Shown piece by piece: positions 1-8,849 of a DNA stretch of 41,661 nucleotides. The notes below the pieces were generated by a model that saw only the letters and a program-made list of their open reading frames with translations, ran no database searches and was not told where the DNA came from. The translations under genes and the position numbers were made by a program. Each line of letters starts with the position of its first letter. Positions within the stretch are counted from its first letter, which is position 1. Where the stretch lies: the IMG/VR virus record IMGVR_UViG_3300031775_000008, positions 1-41,661 of that record. One strand, given 5' to 3'. This DNA is from a virus.

Positions 1-1
1 T

Positions 2-193
2 ATTCTTTTAAGCTCTATTATAATTTTATCTTGTGAAGATGTAAGGATAGGTAAGGTTCGTAAAGATTTAGCACAAGAGATGTTTGAAGTAGATTCATTA
101 ATGAGAACAATACAAATGCAAATAGACAGTACAAGTCTTGACTTTGAAAGATTTTATATAAATATGCAAAGAATTAATAATGGTAGTGATTAG
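2..193 (+). CDS. Partial small lipoprotein (spanin-like candidate), 5' end outside window
   Basis: An open frame enters from the left edge and ends at TAG 191-193, giving the last 63 residues. It starts with a hydrophobic run that leads into I-L-S-C (Cys codon at 32-34). This looks like a lipobox at the end of a type II signal peptide, although Leu at -2 is atypical. The mature part is polar and probably helical. A short lipoprotein just upstream of several small membrane proteins and an endolysin suits an outer-membrane spanin, which is an inference from size, lipobox and position. No family was recognised. The true start is not visible. Confidence 0.55.
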   Translation: MLLSSIIILSCEDVRIGKVRKDLAQEMFEVDSLMRTIQMQIDSTSLDFERFYINMQRINNGSD

Positions 194-248
194 AATAACA
201 TATATTGCCCTCGCTTGGGCTATAATAATAAAGATCGGCTTAGTATGA
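180..248 (+). CDS. Very small single-TM peptide (22 aa)
   Basis: ATG 180 overlaps the end of the lipoprotein gene, and TGA 246-248 overlaps the next ATG (245) in an ATGA junction. The product is almost entirely a hydrophobic stretch (VVIRITYIALAWAIIIKIG). No good Shine-Dalgarno is seen. The overlap on both sides fits a coupled lysis-region gene, but at this length chance is possible. Confidence 0.25.
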   Translation: MVVIRITYIALAWAIIIKIGLV

Positions 249-559
249 TTGAATTTATCGTCGGTCTTTTTTTTGGGTATGTTATTAGTGGGGATATAGG
301 AGAACCTGTTCCCTCACAAGTAATTACTTATTCCGACAGTGGAAAAGTGGTTAAGATCTACAGAACAAGTGCATTTGCTTACAGATACTATCCTAACTCA
401 TATACGGTTGGTTGGAATACAGATAATTATAATTACTTTGATACTACATATCAACCACCTCAAATTTATTCTAAAAGTGTAGTAATAAAAAGAAAGCCTA
501 AAAAGCCTAGTGGTGAATATAGAAGAAAAAAGGGTGGAGGTAAAGGTAAGAAAAAGTGA
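245..559 (+). CDS. Small membrane-anchored protein with basic tail (104 aa)
   Basis: A longer frame opens at TTG 215, but ATG 245 is preferred because it forms an ATGA overlap with the preceding tiny frame and puts a hydrophobic segment (IEFIVGLFFGYVISG) at the N-terminus. That segment looks like a signal anchor. The middle is Tyr/Asn/Thr-rich and the last 25 residues are strongly basic (KKGGGKGKKK at the end). It lies in the run of small membrane proteins before the endolysin, so a lysis or envelope role is plausible. No family was recognised. Confidence 0.6.
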   Translation: MIEFIVGLFFGYVISGDIGEPVPSQVITYSDSGKVVKIYRTSAFAYRYYPNSYTVGWNTDNYNYFDTTYQPPQIYSKSVVIKRKPKKPSGEYRRKKGGGKGKKK

Positions 560-639
560 ATAGTGGGAACATTATTCCAATAATAATTATTTTTGCAATA
601 TTCGGATATCTTATGTATACAATAAACAAAACAAGATGA
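556..639 (+). CDS. Tiny TM peptide (27 aa, GTG start)
   Basis: GTG 556 overlaps the TGA of the previous gene (GTGA) and follows an AAGG about 9 nt upstream. The product has one hydrophobic helix (IIPIIIIFAIFGYLMYTI) and a short basic end. TGA 637-639 overlaps the next ATG at 636. The overlaps and hydrophobicity favour a real lysis-region peptide, but its size limits certainty. Confidence 0.4.
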   Translation: MNSGNIIPIIIIFAIFGYLMYTINKTR

Positions 640-797
640 CGTGGTTCTATTTACATTGTGTAGCTGCTGTTGTAATTATGATTGCAGATGCTAGAGGAAC
701 ATTAGAACCTGCTCTTAATAATTTTGAAGAAAAGATTGGAATTAGAACTGAATTACCATCAGACACAACGGAGTTTGAAATAGATGAAGGGTATTAG
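636..797 (+). CDS. Small protein with N-terminal hydrophobic segment (53 aa)
   Basis: The frame starts in an ATGA overlap with the previous TGA and overlaps the next gene (ATG 784). An N-terminal hydrophobic segment (FYLHCVAAVVIMIA) is followed by an acidic soluble tail rich in Glu and Asp. It is most likely a small exported or membrane-anchored protein of the lysis region. No homologue was recognised and the ribosome site is weak. Confidence 0.45.
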   Translation: MTWFYLHCVAAVVIMIADARGTLEPALNNFEEKIGIRTELPSDTTEFEIDEGY

Positions 798-1053
798 TGA
801 AGATGCTCAAGTGCATATTTCGGTTGCTTTTTTAATTAAAGCCATGTTAGCAGTTGGCGTTGTTACAGGAAGTTGGTATCAAGCGCAAATGAAATTTCAA
901 GAAATATCTATAAGATTGAATGATATTGAAGATAGAGTTACTGTATTGACTTCAGCTGTTAAAGGAATGGAACAAGACCACTTGAATGAATTAGAGGAAG
1001 AAGTAAAAGAACAAAGGAGCTTATTACAAAAAATGGGGATAAAGAAGCCATAA
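784..1053 (+). CDS. TM plus coiled-coil small protein (89 aa), holin-like topology
   Basis: One predicted transmembrane helix lies near residues 12-30 (VAFLIKAMLAVGVVTGSWY). It is followed by a heptad-like helix rich in Ile, Leu, Glu and Lys to the C-terminus. The final TAA overlaps the next ATG (1053). One TM helix joined to a coiled coil is common for phage holin accessories and i-spanin-like proteins. The assignment rests only on topology and position. Confidence 0.6.
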   Translation: MKGISEDAQVHISVAFLIKAMLAVGVVTGSWYQAQMKFQEISIRLNDIEDRVTVLTSAVKGMEQDHLNELEEEVKEQRSLLQKMGIKKP

Positions 1054-1307
1054 TGGAAGCATATGCAGAATATGGTGCAATGGGAGTTATTGTTTTACTC
1101 TTTATTGGCATGATACAATTTTTAAAGACTCAAATGATCCATAAACTTGCTGAGATTGAAGATATTTGCATCAAACTCATTGATAGATGGAATAGATCAG
1201 ATGAGCAACGAGATAGAAGACATGAAGATTTAATTAAGGAAATGAATGACATTTCCGATGATATAAATTTTATGAAGGGACGTATAAATGGGCGTTCTAC
1301 TGACTAA
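1053..1307 (+). CDS. Small TM plus coiled-coil protein (84 aa), BhlA/UviB-like topology
   Basis: An N-terminal transmembrane helix (GAMGVIVLLFIGMIQFL) is followed by a long charged helix containing a DRWNRSDEQRDRRHEDL segment. This order of TM then charged coiled coil matches small phage holin-like proteins of the BhlA/UviB kind, but the match is topological. The gene starts one base into the previous stop. Confidence 0.55.
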   Translation: MEAYAEYGAMGVIVLLFIGMIQFLKTQMIHKLAEIEDICIKLIDRWNRSDEQRDRRHEDLIKEMNDISDDINFMKGRINGRSTD

Positions 1308-1357
1308 TTTAAGATCGGTAACAGAAGGGCTTATCGTAATAAAAGAAAGGCAAGTTG

Positions 1358-1534
1358 ATGACTAATAAAGAAAGGCTAGAGCAGCTAATTGAGCAATATA
1401 AAGATGTTACTCAAAAAGCTAATGAAGCAATTACTTTAAAGACAAAACTTGAAGGAGCTATTGAGCTTACTCAATCAGTAATATCTGAAGAGGAAGCTGA
1501 AAAAGAAACTCCAAAAGAGAAACCTAAAAAATAG
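1358..1534 (+). CDS. Small charged helical protein (58 aa)
   Basis: AGAAAGG lies 7 nt before the ATG, a good ribosome site. The product is soluble and helical: an N-terminal Glu/Gln/Lys helix and a C-terminal tail of alternating Glu, Lys and Pro (EKETPKEKPKK). No TM segment or family was recognised. It lies between two coiled-coil membrane proteins in the same run and is probably co-translated with them. Confidence 0.55.
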   Translation: MTNKERLEQLIEQYKDVTQKANEAITLKTKLEGAIELTQSVISEEEAEKETPKEKPKK

Positions 1535-1537
1535 ATT

Positions 1538-1765
1538 ATGGCTAAAAGCGTTCAAGAACAGCGAGATGAAATGAGAGATATTGTATCGGAAACGAGAGCA
1601 TATCAAAAAACTATCTTTAAGAAACTTGATAAGATAGAAGAACATCTAGCTGTTCAGAACGGTAGACTTGGAGATGTAGAACAATCTCAATCCCTGATAA
1701 AAGGTGTTGGTGTGACTATATCTCTTGTCTTAACCGCTATAATTGCATTCGTTAAAGGAGAATGA
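1538..1765 (+). CDS. XhlA-like holin-associated protein (75 aa)
   Basis: The first 45 residues form an amphipathic coiled coil (KLDKIEEHLAVQNGRLGDVE). A C-terminal transmembrane helix follows (GVGVTISLVLTAIIAFV). This order, with QNGRLGDVE before the TM helix, resembles the haemolysin XhlA family found in phage lysis cassettes. TGA 1763-1765 overlaps the next ATG. A holin or holin partner is likely, but no search was run. Confidence 0.65.
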   Translation: MAKSVQEQRDEMRDIVSETRAYQKTIFKKLDKIEEHLAVQNGRLGDVEQSQSLIKGVGVTISLVLTAIIAFVKGE

Positions 1766-1938
1766 ATATTATGGATATGAAAGAAGTTGTCCAGGTCTTA
1801 GTTGATAATTGGGAATACGTCGTTATTTGTATTCTCGCGATTGACAAGGCAGTCGCACTCAGTCCATCCACTTGGGATGACCTATTGTGGACTAGTGTTA
1901 AAAAATCAATCTATAAACTAGTTGGAAAAGGAAAATAG
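1762..1938 (+). CDS. Small membrane protein (58 aa)
   Basis: ATG 1762 overlaps the previous TGA. ATG 1771 is an alternative start with better spacing from AAAGGAG (1754-1760), giving 55 aa. The product has a central hydrophobic segment (YVVICILAIDKAVAL) and an aromatic, basic C-terminus (WDDLLWTSVKKSIYKL). It resembles small holin-neighbourhood proteins of other phages in style only. Confidence 0.6.
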   Translation: MNIMDMKEVVQVLVDNWEYVVICILAIDKAVALSPSTWDDLLWTSVKKSIYKLVGKGK

Positions 1939-1941
1939 ACT

Positions 1942-2094
1942 ATGTTGAAAAGAATTATAGGAAGATTAGTTAGAAAACACGGAATGGTTGGATTGTTACT
2001 TATGATAGGTGATACTGCCGTGAAATTTACTAAATCAAAGAAGGACGATGAGGCTTGGGAACAAGTTAAAGCTTTGTTGGAATCAATGGGATGA
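1942..2094 (+). CDS. Small basic protein with short hydrophobic patch (50 aa)
   Basis: The frame starts 3 nt after the previous TAG and its TGA overlaps the endolysin ATG (2091). An N-terminal basic amphipathic stretch (KRIIGRLVRKHG) precedes a short hydrophobic patch (MVGLLLMIG) and an acidic/basic tail. Its length and position suit a phage lysis or membrane-active peptide. No family was recognised. Confidence 0.5.
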   Translation: MLKRIIGRLVRKHGMVGLLLMIGDTAVKFTKSKKDDEAWEQVKALLESMG

Positions 2095-2576
2095 TCCATA
2101 TTCCACAGATAAGAGATCACGTTAAGGATACTTTAAGGGGTTTAGGCTCCAAATTTGCGTCTGACGACGCAATAGAGTTAGTTTTGACCACAGGTATCGT
2201 TGAGTCGGGTTATCGCTATATAAGGCAGATTTCGGGCCCTGCAAGGGGCTTCTGGCAGGTCGAACCCGCTAGCGCACATGATAATGTGGTCTCTTATTTA
2301 AAGTTTAGAAAGCGTCTACTTTCAAAATGCGCAGAAGTCACAAATACTCCCTTAGAAGTATGGGTTAAAAGTGATATGAAAGTTTGGAGTGACGTACTAG
2401 AGACTAATATTGCTGCAGGCATTATTCATTGCAGGTTAAAATATTGGAGATCTCCAGGTCGTATTCCTTCTGATACAAATGGTATGGCTAAATATTGGAA
2501 GAAAAATTACAATACAGAGCTAGGAGCTGGTACTATAAGGCACTTTAAAGATGCTGTAACCAAACATTTGGGATAG
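2091..2576 (+). CDS. Endolysin, lysozyme/transglycosylase-like (161 aa)
   Basis: The segment GIVESGYRYIRQISGPARGFWQVE (residues ~35-58) has the layout of the lysozyme superfamily. A catalytic-type Glu follows a Gly-Ile-Val and sits in an ES-G-Y context. A G-x-[FA]-x-Q-[VI]-E turn follows, as in phage transglycosylase-like muramidases. No signal peptide is seen, so export would depend on a holin among the small proteins upstream. It overlaps the preceding gene by ATGA and ends the lysis run. The role is cleavage of peptidoglycan at the end of infection. Confidence 0.75.
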   Translation: MIHIPQIRDHVKDTLRGLGSKFASDDAIELVLTTGIVESGYRYIRQISGPARGFWQVEPASAHDNVVSYLKFRKRLLSKCAEVTNTPLEVWVKSDMKVWSDVLETNIAAGIIHCRLKYWRSPGRIPSDTNGMAKYWKKNYNTELGAGTIRHFKDAVTKHLG

Positions 2577-2579
2577 TAT

Positions 2580-3362
2580 ATGAAAATTGTTAGAAGGGGA
2601 ATAGTGATTCCAGATCAACATTTCCCAATTCACTCTCAGGAGGCAGTTAATTGTGTTTTGAGAGCGATAGAGTTAGTGAAGCCTGATATCTTCATTAATT
2701 TAGGCGATGTCGGAGAGTGGGAGTCGGTTTCACCTTGGAAGTACAAGGGAAATCGAAAAAGACCTCCTCTCGAGTATGTCTTGCCTGAAGTTGAGAAAGA
2801 GATTAAGGCAGTTAATGACGGCTTAGATCAGTTTGATGAAGCATGCGAAAAGGCTGGTGTTAAGCAAAAATACATGGTTACTGGAAATCATGATATATGG
2901 TTAGACTTCTTTGTTGAACGATATCCGTATTTAAAAGATTACAAGTTTAGAGAAGCTTGTAAGATGAAAGAAAGAAAGTATAAATACTATGGACACAATG
3001 AGCCTCTTAAGATTGGAAAGCTAGCCTTTATACATGGAGCGTTTGCAACTACATATCACGCTAAAAAGCATCTTGAAACTTATGGCGAAAACATTATGTA
3101 CGGGCATACGCACGATGTTCAAAGGCATACGCTTACCAAGCTTGGTGGCACTATTGGTGCTTGGTCTATGGGCTGTCTTAAAGATATGTCTAGAGAGAAG
3201 AACCAATGGCTTAGAGGTCGATTACATAATTGGAACCACGCTTTTGGTATTATTGATTGGTTTGAACGTGGTACTTTTAAAGTCGATGTGGTCGAAATTG
3301 TGAAAGGAGTAACAAGCGTATGGGGAGAAGTAATAGACGGTAATGCCAAAAAGAGTATATGA
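2580..3362 (+). CDS. Calcineurin-like metallophosphoesterase (260 aa)
   Basis: All core motifs of the superfamily are visible in order: IPDQHF (D-x-H, ~residue 12), NLGDVGEW (G-D), VTGNHDIW (G-N-H-D/E), FIHGAF (His) and MYGHTHD (G-H-x-H). These residues bind the two metal ions that hydrolyse phosphomonoesters or diesters. The length is usual for phage copies, which sit near tail genes; the substrate cannot be told. The last 20 bases overlap the next gene. Confidence 0.88.
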   Translation: MKIVRRGIVIPDQHFPIHSQEAVNCVLRAIELVKPDIFINLGDVGEWESVSPWKYKGNRKRPPLEYVLPEVEKEIKAVNDGLDQFDEACEKAGVKQKYMVTGNHDIWLDFFVERYPYLKDYKFREACKMKERKYKYYGHNEPLKIGKLAFIHGAFATTYHAKKHLETYGENIMYGHTHDVQRHTLTKLGGTIGAWSMGCLKDMSREKNQWLRGRLHNWNHAFGIIDWFERGTFKVDVVEIVKGVTSVWGEVIDGNAKKSI

Positions 3363-6312
3363 AATAAATCCATTTCACGGTGGAATAAATAGCAAAGATG
3401 ATCAGAGAGATATCCTTGAAACTCAATTAGTGGAGGCACTAAATGTTAAAGCGGATTCAAAAGGCACACTCAAACTTATTGGCAACCTTGTATCGGGCGG
3501 TAGTGACTGGGCCAGTACTGCCAACAGTTCATCGGGTGTTCACCCAGGTTATGGTTTCTTTAGGTTTAGTAGTGATGCTAATTTCTCTGGTGCTAGTGGT
3601 ACTGATGATAACAATACAGACTATCTTATCGCCTACAGTGAGCAAACTAATAAACTTTATTGGAATCACGGCCTAGCTCATATAACTATAAACGGAGGAC
3701 TTACTGATAACAGTGCTAATGTTACTGTATCTAGCACTACTGGGATAACCGTTGGAATGGAGGTAGTTGGAACTAATGTTCCAGCAGATACTACAGTAGC
3801 ATCTATAACAAATAGCACTGTATTTGTTATGAGCAATAATGCCGATATTCCTGGATGGGGAGGATCTCCAGTAACTGTATCTTTAAATATCTCAGCATGG
3901 GCAGAAGTAGTCGATTTATCTAGTCCTTGGGCTACTGATGGTGCTAGTGGTGGAGGAAAACCTACGTTTTCCTACGCTAATGGTGCTATAAGAGTATCGG
4001 ATGCCAATTTCAATAATACTACTAATCCCAATTATTGGTTAGGCTATATTAAGAGGCATAATTTTAAAGGATGTACTGGGGCTGATAATATAGCTGCCTG
4101 GCATGCAAATAAAGCTGAATTAACTACTCCTACCTCTGGTCCTAATATTAAAACATCCTTAATGAGCGCATCTGGCGATGCTACAGCAGATGATATAACT
4201 TGGGTGGTTTCTACTGCAAGATTAAATACTACTGAAATTCATAATTATAGCATGGCAGATAATTATGATAAGTGGTGGACAAGTTCTTCTTCAGGAGATA
4301 ACATATTTGTAGCCCAAAATCAGCTATTTGAGAATCCTTATACTTATATTAATCGAACTATAGACCTAGGATATTCCCCAGATCTTAGTGGAGATAATGT
4401 TTTTTCTGGAAGCGGCTACCTTGGTATAGGTACTACTATGCAAAATGGTAGTGCAAACAACCAGTATTTTTCAAGTTCATTTAGTTTCCCTACTGATGGT
4501 AGTGTTTATATGACAGTAAAATTAAAAGATCAAAAAAGCTTTGATGCTTGGAATGGTGGATATGCAGCTTCAAGTGAAACTACCGTTATATTTAGAAATT
4601 TAAAAATACAGATGTTTAATTCAGCTAATCCATTAGATAGTGATGATTATATTTCTTATACGATACCCGCATCTAGAATATCTTTAAATGATACAGATTG
4701 GTTTGTTCTAGAATTACCCTACGATGAAGCTGATTCAAATGACTTAGATAATAATACTATAAATCTGATAAAGTGGTCTTGGGATGTTACTGTTGAAAAA
4801 AGTGGAAGCGATTCTTTGGATACTACTATTGTAGCTCTTTCAGTTTGTGATGTAAGGACTGGAGATAAAGGGCAACAAGGGACAGACTTATTAGGGAATA
4901 GAAAGTTCGCTTATTCGTATACTTATGACGATAAGAGATCTGAAAGTCTTTTAAGAGAGATTGGGACTGTAAACTTAGGAACAAAGACAGATGGTTATGC
5001 TACATTATTTCAAGCAGGAGTAAAGACCTTTGCTAATAAAAGAATAACAGGTGCAGTTTTATATGCATTTGAAGAAGATACTCCATATATGGTAGCAGAA
5101 TTAGATTTTGTAAAAGGATTAAGAGGTAGTTGGGATACAGAATGGCCTGGAACTGCAGATACTACTACTCAGTTTTCAACAGTTGATTCGAGTACCACAT
5201 CTGGCTCAACCGTTGTTTATAACGATACAATACCGATGGTTGAATCTTACCAAGCAAGGAATGGATTTTCACACAAACAAGATAGTATAGATGCTAGATA
5301 TAAGTCTATTGTTATTACTAATAATAAAGCATATGTAGGAAATGTATATATTGATGGAGTTCATTATCCCGACAGAATGATAAAATCACAAACATTTGAT
5401 TATGACGCCTTTCCAGAAGAAGGTAGATCTATTGAAGTGGTAAAGCAAGACGGAGATTCTATTGTTACTTTAGCAGCTTATGCTGATAGGTTATTTCAAT
5501 ATAAAAATAATAAGCTTCATATAATTAACATTACAAGTGATCAAGAATTTTTAGAAGACTCCCATACTGGATTAGGAGTAAAATACCCTTACTGGGTGGT
5601 TGAAATGAGCACAGGTATAGCTTGGTTTAATGAAAATGGCGCTTATTATTTTGATGGTAAACAAATTAATAATGTAACTAATGGGTTATTAGAAGATGAG
5701 ACTTGGAAAACTCATGTTAGTGATGCGGGTAATAAAGCTCAAATTTTTTATATTCCTAAGCAGGATAAAATTATGATTGTTGGTGGAACTAATGGAGCTG
5801 ATGTGTATGAATACACAATTCATACTGGAGGATGGACTAGGGCTTCTGGTGTATTTGAAAACACAAACTACACAAATTATGTATTAGATATTGATAATAC
5901 TGTTAAAACTTTTAAACCAGCTGATGGCAAGTGGTATACTTGGTCTGATACAGCAACAACAGCGAAAAGTGATTATGAAGTTATAACTGGAGATCTTGTA
6001 TTTGATAGTTCTGCGGTAAGAAAAAAGATTTATAGTGTTCACGTTACACACAAAGGACTTGGTGCTGCTAAATCAATAAAATGCTATGGCAGAGCAGACA
6101 GGGCAGGAACTTGGACAGAATTAGGACAATTAGATAATTATACTGACTTTACAGTACAAGAATTTGATGTCTCTGGAGTTAATAATGCTCGAAGTTATCA
6201 AGTGAGATTAAAACATTATGATTCCGATTCAGGTGTTGGTGTAAGTAATATACCTGTAGGTTTTGAAGTAAACGATATCAATGTTGTTTATAGGAGTAAG
6301 AATGTTAGATAG
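3343..6312 (+). CDS. Large tail structural protein, beta-rich, nozzle/hub-like (989 aa)
   Basis: The N-terminus (INPFHGGINSKDDQRDI, then LVEALNVKADSKGTLKLIGN) resembles phage tail proteins that dock at the head-tail connector. The middle (~residues 60-480) is Ser/Thr/Asn-rich beta-sheet sequence. The part from ~550 to 880 contains blade-like repeats (RLFQYKNNKLHII, GIAWFNENGAYYFDGK, DKIMIVGGTNGADVYEY) that suggest a beta-propeller, as in tail-tube or nozzle proteins of the gp12/P22 gp10 type. This is inference from pattern. It starts inside the phosphoesterase gene and overlaps the fibre gene by 11 nt. Confidence 0.65.
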   Translation: MPKRVYEINPFHGGINSKDDQRDILETQLVEALNVKADSKGTLKLIGNLVSGGSDWASTANSSSGVHPGYGFFRFSSDANFSGASGTDDNNTDYLIAYSEQTNKLYWNHGLAHITINGGLTDNSANVTVSSTTGITVGMEVVGTNVPADTTVASITNSTVFVMSNNADIPGWGGSPVTVSLNISAWAEVVDLSSPWATDGASGGGKPTFSYANGAIRVSDANFNNTTNPNYWLGYIKRHNFKGCTGADNIAAWHANKAELTTPTSGPNIKTSLMSASGDATADDITWVVSTARLNTTEIHNYSMADNYDKWWTSSSSGDNIFVAQNQLFENPYTYINRTIDLGYSPDLSGDNVFSGSGYLGIGTTMQNGSANNQYFSSSFSFPTDGSVYMTVKLKDQKSFDAWNGGYAASSETTVIFRNLKIQMFNSANPLDSDDYISYTIPASRISLNDTDWFVLELPYDEADSNDLDNNTINLIKWSWDVTVEKSGSDSLDTTIVALSVCDVRTGDKGQQGTDLLGNRKFAYSYTYDDKRSESLLREIGTVNLGTKTDGYATLFQAGVKTFANKRITGAVLYAFEEDTPYMVAELDFVKGLRGSWDTEWPGTADTTTQFSTVDSSTTSGSTVVYNDTIPMVESYQARNGFSHKQDSIDARYKSIVITNNKAYVGNVYIDGVHYPDRMIKSQTFDYDAFPEEGRSIEVVKQDGDSIVTLAAYADRLFQYKNNKLHIINITSDQEFLEDSHTGLGVKYPYWVVEMSTGIAWFNENGAYYFDGKQINNVTNGLLEDETWKTHVSDAGNKAQIFYIPKQDKIMIVGGTNGADVYEYTIHTGGWTRASGVFENTNYTNYVLDIDNTVKTFKPADGKWYTWSDTATTAKSDYEVITGDLVFDSSAVRKKIYSVHVTHKGLGAAKSIKCYGRADRAGTWTELGQLDNYTDFTVQEFDVSGVNNARSYQVRLKHYDSDSGVGVSNIPVGFEVNDINVVYRSKNVR

Positions 6313-8827
6313 AAGTGCAAGATTGAATAGGCACTTAAAGTCTAATAAGCAAACCCTTAAAAAGGGTTTGCCGACTAACTCTGAAGGAGCTAATGGTGAT
6401 ATAACTATTAGAGATATTGGTGGTACTACTACTCAGTATGTTAAGAAGAATAGTAAATGGGAATCTATAGGAGGAGCTGGGACTACTATAGAAAAAACTG
6501 TAGTAATTGGTGGTTCTTCATCGGCGTCCTCTGCTGGAGGAGGAACTGCAAGTTCAAATCACTCTGGTTTAGATAATCTTTCAAGCGACGATCATGCTCA
6601 ATATGTTCACAATACAATAGCAAGAACAGTTAGCGCTAATCATTCTTTTACAGGCGTACCAGCATTTAGCAATATAGATGTTAACGGTGGTAATATAACT
6701 GGGATAACAGATTTAGCGGTAGCTGACGGAGGAACTGGTGTTTCATCTAGCGATACTTGGTTAAATAGTAGAGTTACAACAAATGCCAATGGTACATTAA
6801 ATTATGATGCAACAAGCGCAGTTGCTCCTAATCATGATAGTTTAGCAGGATTTGTAAGTAATGAACATATTGACCATAGCTCAGTTTCTATAACTGCAGG
6901 TACAGGATTAACTGGTGGAGGTACTATTACTTCTACTAGAACTTTAAATGTAGTTGGAGGTACTTGTATAACTGCTAATGCTGATGATATACAAGTTACA
7001 AATGATTCTATAACTGATACTCAATTAGCTTACAATACAGGTCAACATTTAACAAGCTCTTCTAGTCCTTCTTTCTACGATATAACTTTAGGTACATACT
7101 CTAGTTCTAATTTTTCAGATGGTCAAATAGGGACATCAGAATTTGTTACTGGATTTGGTGGAAGAGGATGGAAAATATCTAAAAATAATAATGAATATGA
7201 GGCAGAATTTAATAACTTAACTATTAGAGGCACTATGAGTGTCTATGAGCTTCTTATTCAACAGATAAGAGCTACTAATGGTTCAATATTTGTATCATCA
7301 GCTGCTAAAGTAGAAAGTTATAGCAGTAATCAAATAACATTTGAAGATCCTAGTGAAAATAATTTATGCCCATTTGCCGATGGTGACCTTATAATGATGC
7401 AAAGAGTTAAGCCAGGAGCTTTGGTTGCAGGTAATGCAACAGAAAGTGGTAGCTCAGATGTTATTAAAAAGATGGTTTACGAAGTAACTGCAGTTAGTGG
7501 TAGAGTTGTTACAGTTACAGCAGCAGCAAATTATACTAATAGCTCAACTCCTTCATCTGGTGATGAATTTGTACGAATAGGAAATACAGGAGATACGGCA
7601 AATAGAGATGGTATAGTATATCTAACGGCAGATGATAATGGAGCACCTTTTATAGATATAAAGTCTAGTATAAATTCATATAATGAATGGACTGGAAATG
7701 CTCCTCAAGTAAGACTAGGGAAGCTTAACGGTATAACTGATAGTGATATTAATAGTGGAAATGCATTAAGTGGTTTTGGTTTATATAGCGATAGTGTCTA
7801 TTTAAAAGGAGAGATAGTAGCTACTAGTGGTAAAATTGGTGGAATAAATATGGCGTCAAGTAAAATCTATACTGGAACTGGTACTTATAATAATTCTAAT
7901 ACACCATTCTATGTAGATAGTAGTTCTAATTTTTCATTAGGAAATAAATTAGCTTGGAATGGTAGCACCCTATCTATAGATGGAAGTGTAGTAATAGGAA
8001 GCACAGCTGCTTCTACAATTGAATCAGGAGCTGCTTCAGGAGCAACATCTAATCAAGATTCTACTTCGACTATTAGAGCTGTAGGAGCAGCTACTAGTGG
8101 AAGTGTTGGTGGATGGACTATTACAAATAATAAAATCACAGGTGCTACATCTAGTGGCAATGAAATAACAATGCAATCTGATGGTAATATTTATACTGAT
8201 AATTGGTCAATAAATAGAGATGGTTCTGCTTCTTTTGCTAATAATAATATAACATTTGCAACTAATGGAGATATTACCTCTAATACTTATCTCATAGAAA
8301 GAACTAGATTATTTGGTAATGGAGCTGATGGTACTATTACATTGTATACATCTACTAACGATGCTACAGTAGGTAGACAAAGCGATGGGCATCATATACA
8401 TGGTGCAACAGATAATGTTATTCTTGATTGGATTCAAAATAATAAATGGCAATTAAAACAAGATTTATATGCAGATAGTCTTACTATAAAAAGTGGTGTT
8501 ATTTTATACACAAAAGGATATAGAATATTTTGCAAAGGAACTTTAACTATAGAGTCTGGAGCAGCTGTTTACAATCTTGGAAGTACAGCTACAAATCAAA
8601 GTGGCGCTGCTGGAGGCGCAGGTGGTACTTTATCTGCAGGAACTGATGGTAAAAATGGAGGAAATGGGGGAGAAGGAACTAATGGTGTAGATAATAGGGG
8701 AGGATATGGAGGAGGAGCAGGTGGTTCAGGTGGTATAGTTTTAATTTCAGCAAGATATATTTCTAATAGTGGCACTATTGCAGCCAATGGTGGTAATGGG
8801 GCTGCTGGTCAAGGTGGTTATCCATAA
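6302..8827 (+). CDS. Tail fibre / receptor-binding protein (841 aa)
   Basis: An upstream in-frame ATG exists at 6281, but ATG 6302 is preferred because TAGGAG lies about 8 nt before it. Residues ~90-115 carry LSSDDHAQYV, the DH-x-QY motif of phage fibre shafts. Several TGxTxxxGGT-type beta repeats and Thr/Ser/Asn-rich stretches follow. The C-terminal ~90 residues are very glycine-rich (GGSGGIVLISARYISNSG, then GNGGNGG-like runs), as in distal adhesin regions. It lies between the tail nozzle-like gene and a second glycine-rich protein, suggesting a two-piece fibre and tip. Confidence 0.8.
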   Translation: MLDRSARLNRHLKSNKQTLKKGLPTNSEGANGDITIRDIGGTTTQYVKKNSKWESIGGAGTTIEKTVVIGGSSSASSAGGGTASSNHSGLDNLSSDDHAQYVHNTIARTVSANHSFTGVPAFSNIDVNGGNITGITDLAVADGGTGVSSSDTWLNSRVTTNANGTLNYDATSAVAPNHDSLAGFVSNEHIDHSSVSITAGTGLTGGGTITSTRTLNVVGGTCITANADDIQVTNDSITDTQLAYNTGQHLTSSSSPSFYDITLGTYSSSNFSDGQIGTSEFVTGFGGRGWKISKNNNEYEAEFNNLTIRGTMSVYELLIQQIRATNGSIFVSSAAKVESYSSNQITFEDPSENNLCPFADGDLIMMQRVKPGALVAGNATESGSSDVIKKMVYEVTAVSGRVVTVTAAANYTNSSTPSSGDEFVRIGNTGDTANRDGIVYLTADDNGAPFIDIKSSINSYNEWTGNAPQVRLGKLNGITDSDINSGNALSGFGLYSDSVYLKGEIVATSGKIGGINMASSKIYTGTGTYNNSNTPFYVDSSSNFSLGNKLAWNGSTLSIDGSVVIGSTAASTIESGAASGATSNQDSTSTIRAVGAATSGSVGGWTITNNKITGATSSGNEITMQSDGNIYTDNWSINRDGSASFANNNITFATNGDITSNTYLIERTRLFGNGADGTITLYTSTNDATVGRQSDGHHIHGATDNVILDWIQNNKWQLKQDLYADSLTIKSGVILYTKGYRIFCKGTLTIESGAAVYNLGSTATNQSGAAGGAGGTLSAGTDGKNGGNGGEGTNGVDNRGGYGGGAGGSGGIVLISARYISNSGTIAANGGNGAAGQGGYP
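6349..6371 (+). other. Perfect 10-bp stem-loop inside 5' end of fibre gene
   Basis: GCAAACCCTT at 6349-6358 pairs with 6362-6371 across a 3-nt loop, about 45 nt into the fibre coding sequence. No T-tract follows, so it is not a normal intrinsic terminator. It could pause transcription, protect an mRNA end, or be chance; at 10 of 10 pairs with a 3-nt loop it stands out. Confidence 0.6.
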
Positions 8828-8849
8828 ACTTAATGAATAGGAAAATAAT

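Noticed and set aside
1288-1365. 25-codon frame (ATG 1288) between two small lysis-region genes
   Set aside because: No ribosome site, no TM helix, and its end overlaps the 58-aa gene that has a clear AAAGG. Probably chance.
8596-8787. Pro/Leu-rich minus-strand frame opposite fibre gene
   Set aside because: It is the shadow of the Gly-rich fibre end (GGN codons read as CC-containing codons on the other strand); no ribosome site.
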